Assembly: GCF_043678055.1 (NCBI RefSeq)
Contig: NZ_JBHEQA010000001.1
Location: 434,001 to 498,000 of the forward strand
From: Spongiimicrobium salis
Lineage (GTDB): Bacteria > Bacteroidota > Bacteroidia > Flavobacteriales > Flavobacteriaceae
Direction of reading: 5' to 3'
Length of the DNA: 64,000 nt
Notes under the pieces: model-generated
Told to the model about the DNA's origin: nothing
The model's input: only the letters and a program-made list of their open reading frames with translations
Databases searched by the model: none
Program-made: the position numbers and the translations under genes
Part shown: positions 62,161 to 64,000 of the stretch, in pieces
Numbering within the stretch: position 1 is the first letter of the stretch
Layout: the number at the start of each line of letters is the position of its first letter

Positions 62161-64000
62161 ATGGCGAATAAGTCTTTACAAAAGGAGTACCTCCTATTCA
62201 GAACTTTGTTGGAAGACGTATTCGAAGAGGCGGGATTTAAAGACAAAATAAGCCTTGACAATGGCAACAAGAAGTTTAAGTCAATTTCTGAAAAAGTAGA
62301 GGTTTCTTCTGCAAGTAAAGTATCTAGAAATACCATAAGGCGCTATGTTAAAATATACCTAGGGAAAATTCCGTTTACCGCAAAAGCCGAGCAATTGGAT
62401 GCACTTTGCCATTATACCGGGAGAAAAAGTTGGTGGTCTTTTCTTAAAAATCCGAAAGTTGATTGGAATGTTCTGCGATTAGCACATACGGTTGATATCA
62501 ATCCCAAAGAATTAAAAACCCTTAGGGAAAATACAATTCTATACTACCTCAACAAAGAAAAATTTAGATGCATATCCATTGTTGGCGATTTTGAACAGAA
62601 ATTCGGGAAACTCCCAATTGAAGATTTTTATACTGATGTTTCTGTACTGGAAAAAGAGGACATTAAATCCCATAAATCAATTTTGGGAAAGGAAAAAAGA
62701 ACATATGGGAGCTTCTTGTACAGCGAGAAACTGAACACCAGCAGACAATTGGCCGAAATTGTTTTTTTGAGTAATAAAAGAACTTTGATTCTGGGAAATC
62801 CAGGTGTAGGGAAATCAACTTTTGCTAGGTACATTTGCCATAAATGGGCCAAAGGAATTTCACAATCTGAAAAAATTTTTCTTTATATAGACCTTAAAAA
62901 TCTAGATTTTGATAAGAACCTAGAATGTATCCCAAATTATATCTACACGGTTTATTTCGAAAAATACGAAACTACCAATAGGGAAGTATGGCCCTATGGC
63001 CCAAATTTACTTTTTGTTTTGGATGGTTTTGATGAAGTTAAAAATCAGCACAAAAAAATAGTTTTTGAGAGTCTTTATCAGTGGATAGATGAACCGCATT
63101 ATATCCTGTTTTCTCGGCCCTATGGTATTCTCAATCAGCAAATATCTTATGATAGTGCATTGGAAATCATAGGATTCAATCCAACAATGCGTCTCAGCTA
63201 TATAGAAAACCTGATGAAGAGGGCCATGGTAGATTTTAGTTTAAAGAAAATCATTAAAACCATTGATGAAAACGGCGTACTTTCTGACTTCTCCTACAAT
63301 CCCTTAATGTTATCTTATATAATGCTCATCTTCATATACCAAGGAGCCAAGGGGCTTAAAAATATTACTTCCGTTTATCATTTACAATCCCAGATATCAG
63401 CTTGGTTCAAAGAGTATCATTTGAGCAAAAAAACAGCATCCATCTCCTTTACGAAAACCATGCAAAAAGCAGAGGCTATGGCCTTGAATATGGAACTCGA
63501 CCAGGAGTATGTAGTTTTGGAAAAAAGCTTTTTTCTAAATGTTGACCAGATTACCAATAGATTATCTAAAATAGGTATTGGCCAAAAGGAAGAATTAGGT
63601 TTAGGATATGAAAAAAATTGGAGGTTTTTTTTCAATAGTGCAAGCTTTCAGGAGTTTTTGGCTGCCAAGGCCGTTATTCCCAATATAGAACCCTTTCATA
63701 TTATAATGTTACTAAAAAATCAGTTGTACTGGAATTTTACGCAAATGATTATTGGAGGCTTAAGCCTTTTTGATAAGGATAGAGTAAATGCCACCTTGGA
63801 GCTTATATTGATCGATTATAAAAAAAGCCGTAAAAAGAACTTGTTTTATCTCTATGTCATTTTACTCGGAGAGACTCCACATGATATTATACATTTTCAT
63901 TTAAAAAGAAAAAAAATCCAGGGCATTGTTAAAAGTCTCCAGAGTACACATCATATCCATAGTTGGTCCATGATGTTAAAACACTCTTTTTTCCAAATTT
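62161..64000 (+). CDS. NACHT-domain NTPase, partial (runs off the right edge)
   Basis: The first 613 residues of a STAND NTPase. Residues about 13-98 are the N-terminal domain shared with 41571 and 60503 (FEEAGF ... SRNTIRRYVKIY ... LDALCHY ... WWSFL). The NACHT core has Walker A GNPGVGKST (212-220), Walker B LLFVLDGFDE (283-292), and FFNSASFQEFLAAK, typical of the NACHT helical end. Bacterial NACHT proteins are often phage-defence switches that act after sensing. The C-terminal sensor lies outside the window. Effector activity is not visible in the part seen. Confidence 0.88.
   Translation, partial: MANKSLQKEYLLFRTLLEDVFEEAGFKDKISLDNGNKKFKSISEKVEVSSASKVSRNTIRRYVKIYLGKIPFTAKAEQLDALCHYTGRKSWWSFLKNPKVDWNVLRLAHTVDINPKELKTLRENTILYYLNKEKFRCISIVGDFEQKFGKLPIEDFYTDVSVLEKEDIKSHKSILGKEKRTYGSFLYSEKLNTSRQLAEIVFLSNKRTLILGNPGVGKSTFARYICHKWAKGISQSEKIFLYIDLKNLDFDKNLECIPNYIYTVYFEKYETTNREVWPYGPNLLFVLDGFDEVKNQHKKIVFESLYQWIDEPHYILFSRPYGILNQQISYDSALEIIGFNPTMRLSYIENLMKRAMVDFSLKKIIKTIDENGVLSDFSYNPLMLSYIMLIFIYQGAKGLKNITSVYHLQSQISAWFKEYHLSKKTASISFTKTMQKAEAMALNMELDQEYVVLEKSFFLNVDQITNRLSKIGIGQKEELGLGYEKNWRFFFNSASFQEFLAAKAVIPNIEPFHIIMLLKNQLYWNFTQMIIGGLSLFDKDRVNATLELILIDYKKSRKKNLFYLYVILLGETPHDIIHFHLKRKKIQGIVKSLQSTHHIHSWSMMLKHSFFQI

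Noticed and set aside
1..64000. Prophage or insertion sequences
   Set aside because: No integrase, transposase, capsid, terminase or tail gene was seen on either strand; only the short ssrA direct repeat hints at past integration.

Overview
The window looks like a chromosomal segment of a marine-type flavobacterium (Bacteroidota, Flavobacteriaceae). The evidence is the AT-rich sequence, several promoters of the Bacteroidota form TAnnTTTG, a tmRNA whose tag reads GENNYALAA, TPR-type sensor kinases, DUF5018/leucine-rich-repeat lipoproteins and a type II-C CRISPR-Cas9 locus. No insertion sequence or prophage was recognised. One small direct-repeat scar sits at the tmRNA 3' end.

Positions 1-24090 are mostly ordinary chromosome: a sigma factor operon (minus strand), typA, three tandem outer-membrane-type paralogues, kdsA, a transglutaminase-like pseudoenzyme, a self-regulated membrane/winged-helix/Coq4-like/DUF4173 cluster, a saccharopine-dehydrogenase-like enzyme, ssrA, a TPR kinase/NarL regulator pair, two LRR lipoproteins and a secreted DNase I-fold protein.

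Positions 24118-30774 are a complete type II-C locus with an unusual layout. A tracrRNA gene (minus) diverges from cas9 (plus). It is followed by a 26-repeat array (plus, 25 spacers, with one further degenerate repeat next to cas9), a two-way terminator, and cas2-cas1 on the minus strand pointing towards the array. Directly upstream of cas1 (30854-35158) is a minus-strand cluster of DUF1508/YegP, HNH, SPFH, DUF6804, TerB-like, coiled-coil membrane and vWA-lipoprotein genes. Further upstream are a secreted protein and a stand-alone PD-(D/E)XK nuclease.

Positions 38166-62094 and the partial gene that follows are the most unusual part. A ten-gene minus-strand operon (56085 to 42368) encodes a tubulin/FtsZ-like GTPase, a 1214-residue actin/Hsp70-fold ATPase, two vWA-like proteins (one lipoprotein, one transmembrane), four-helix membrane proteins and three proteins sharing a previously unnamed C- or N-terminal domain. 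It is flanked by two modules with the same order: small lipoprotein, TPR histidine kinase, response regulator. On the right a plus-strand operon encodes a TPR protein, a protein sharing a domain with the first gene of the big operon, and a NACHT NTPase that runs off the window. A ~90-residue N-terminal domain is shared by the NACHT protein, the TPR protein and the transmembrane protein at 41571. These shared domains tie the pieces into one candidate envelope-sensing or defence system that I do not recognise as a described one.

A near-palindromic motif close to TTACAGATWTCCGTAA occurs five times upstream of genes, including the cas9/tracrRNA divergent promoter, and in three cases lies 20-21 bases upstream of a TAnnTTTG box. 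This suggests a shared regulon. All functional statements are read from sequence motifs alone; no database search was run.
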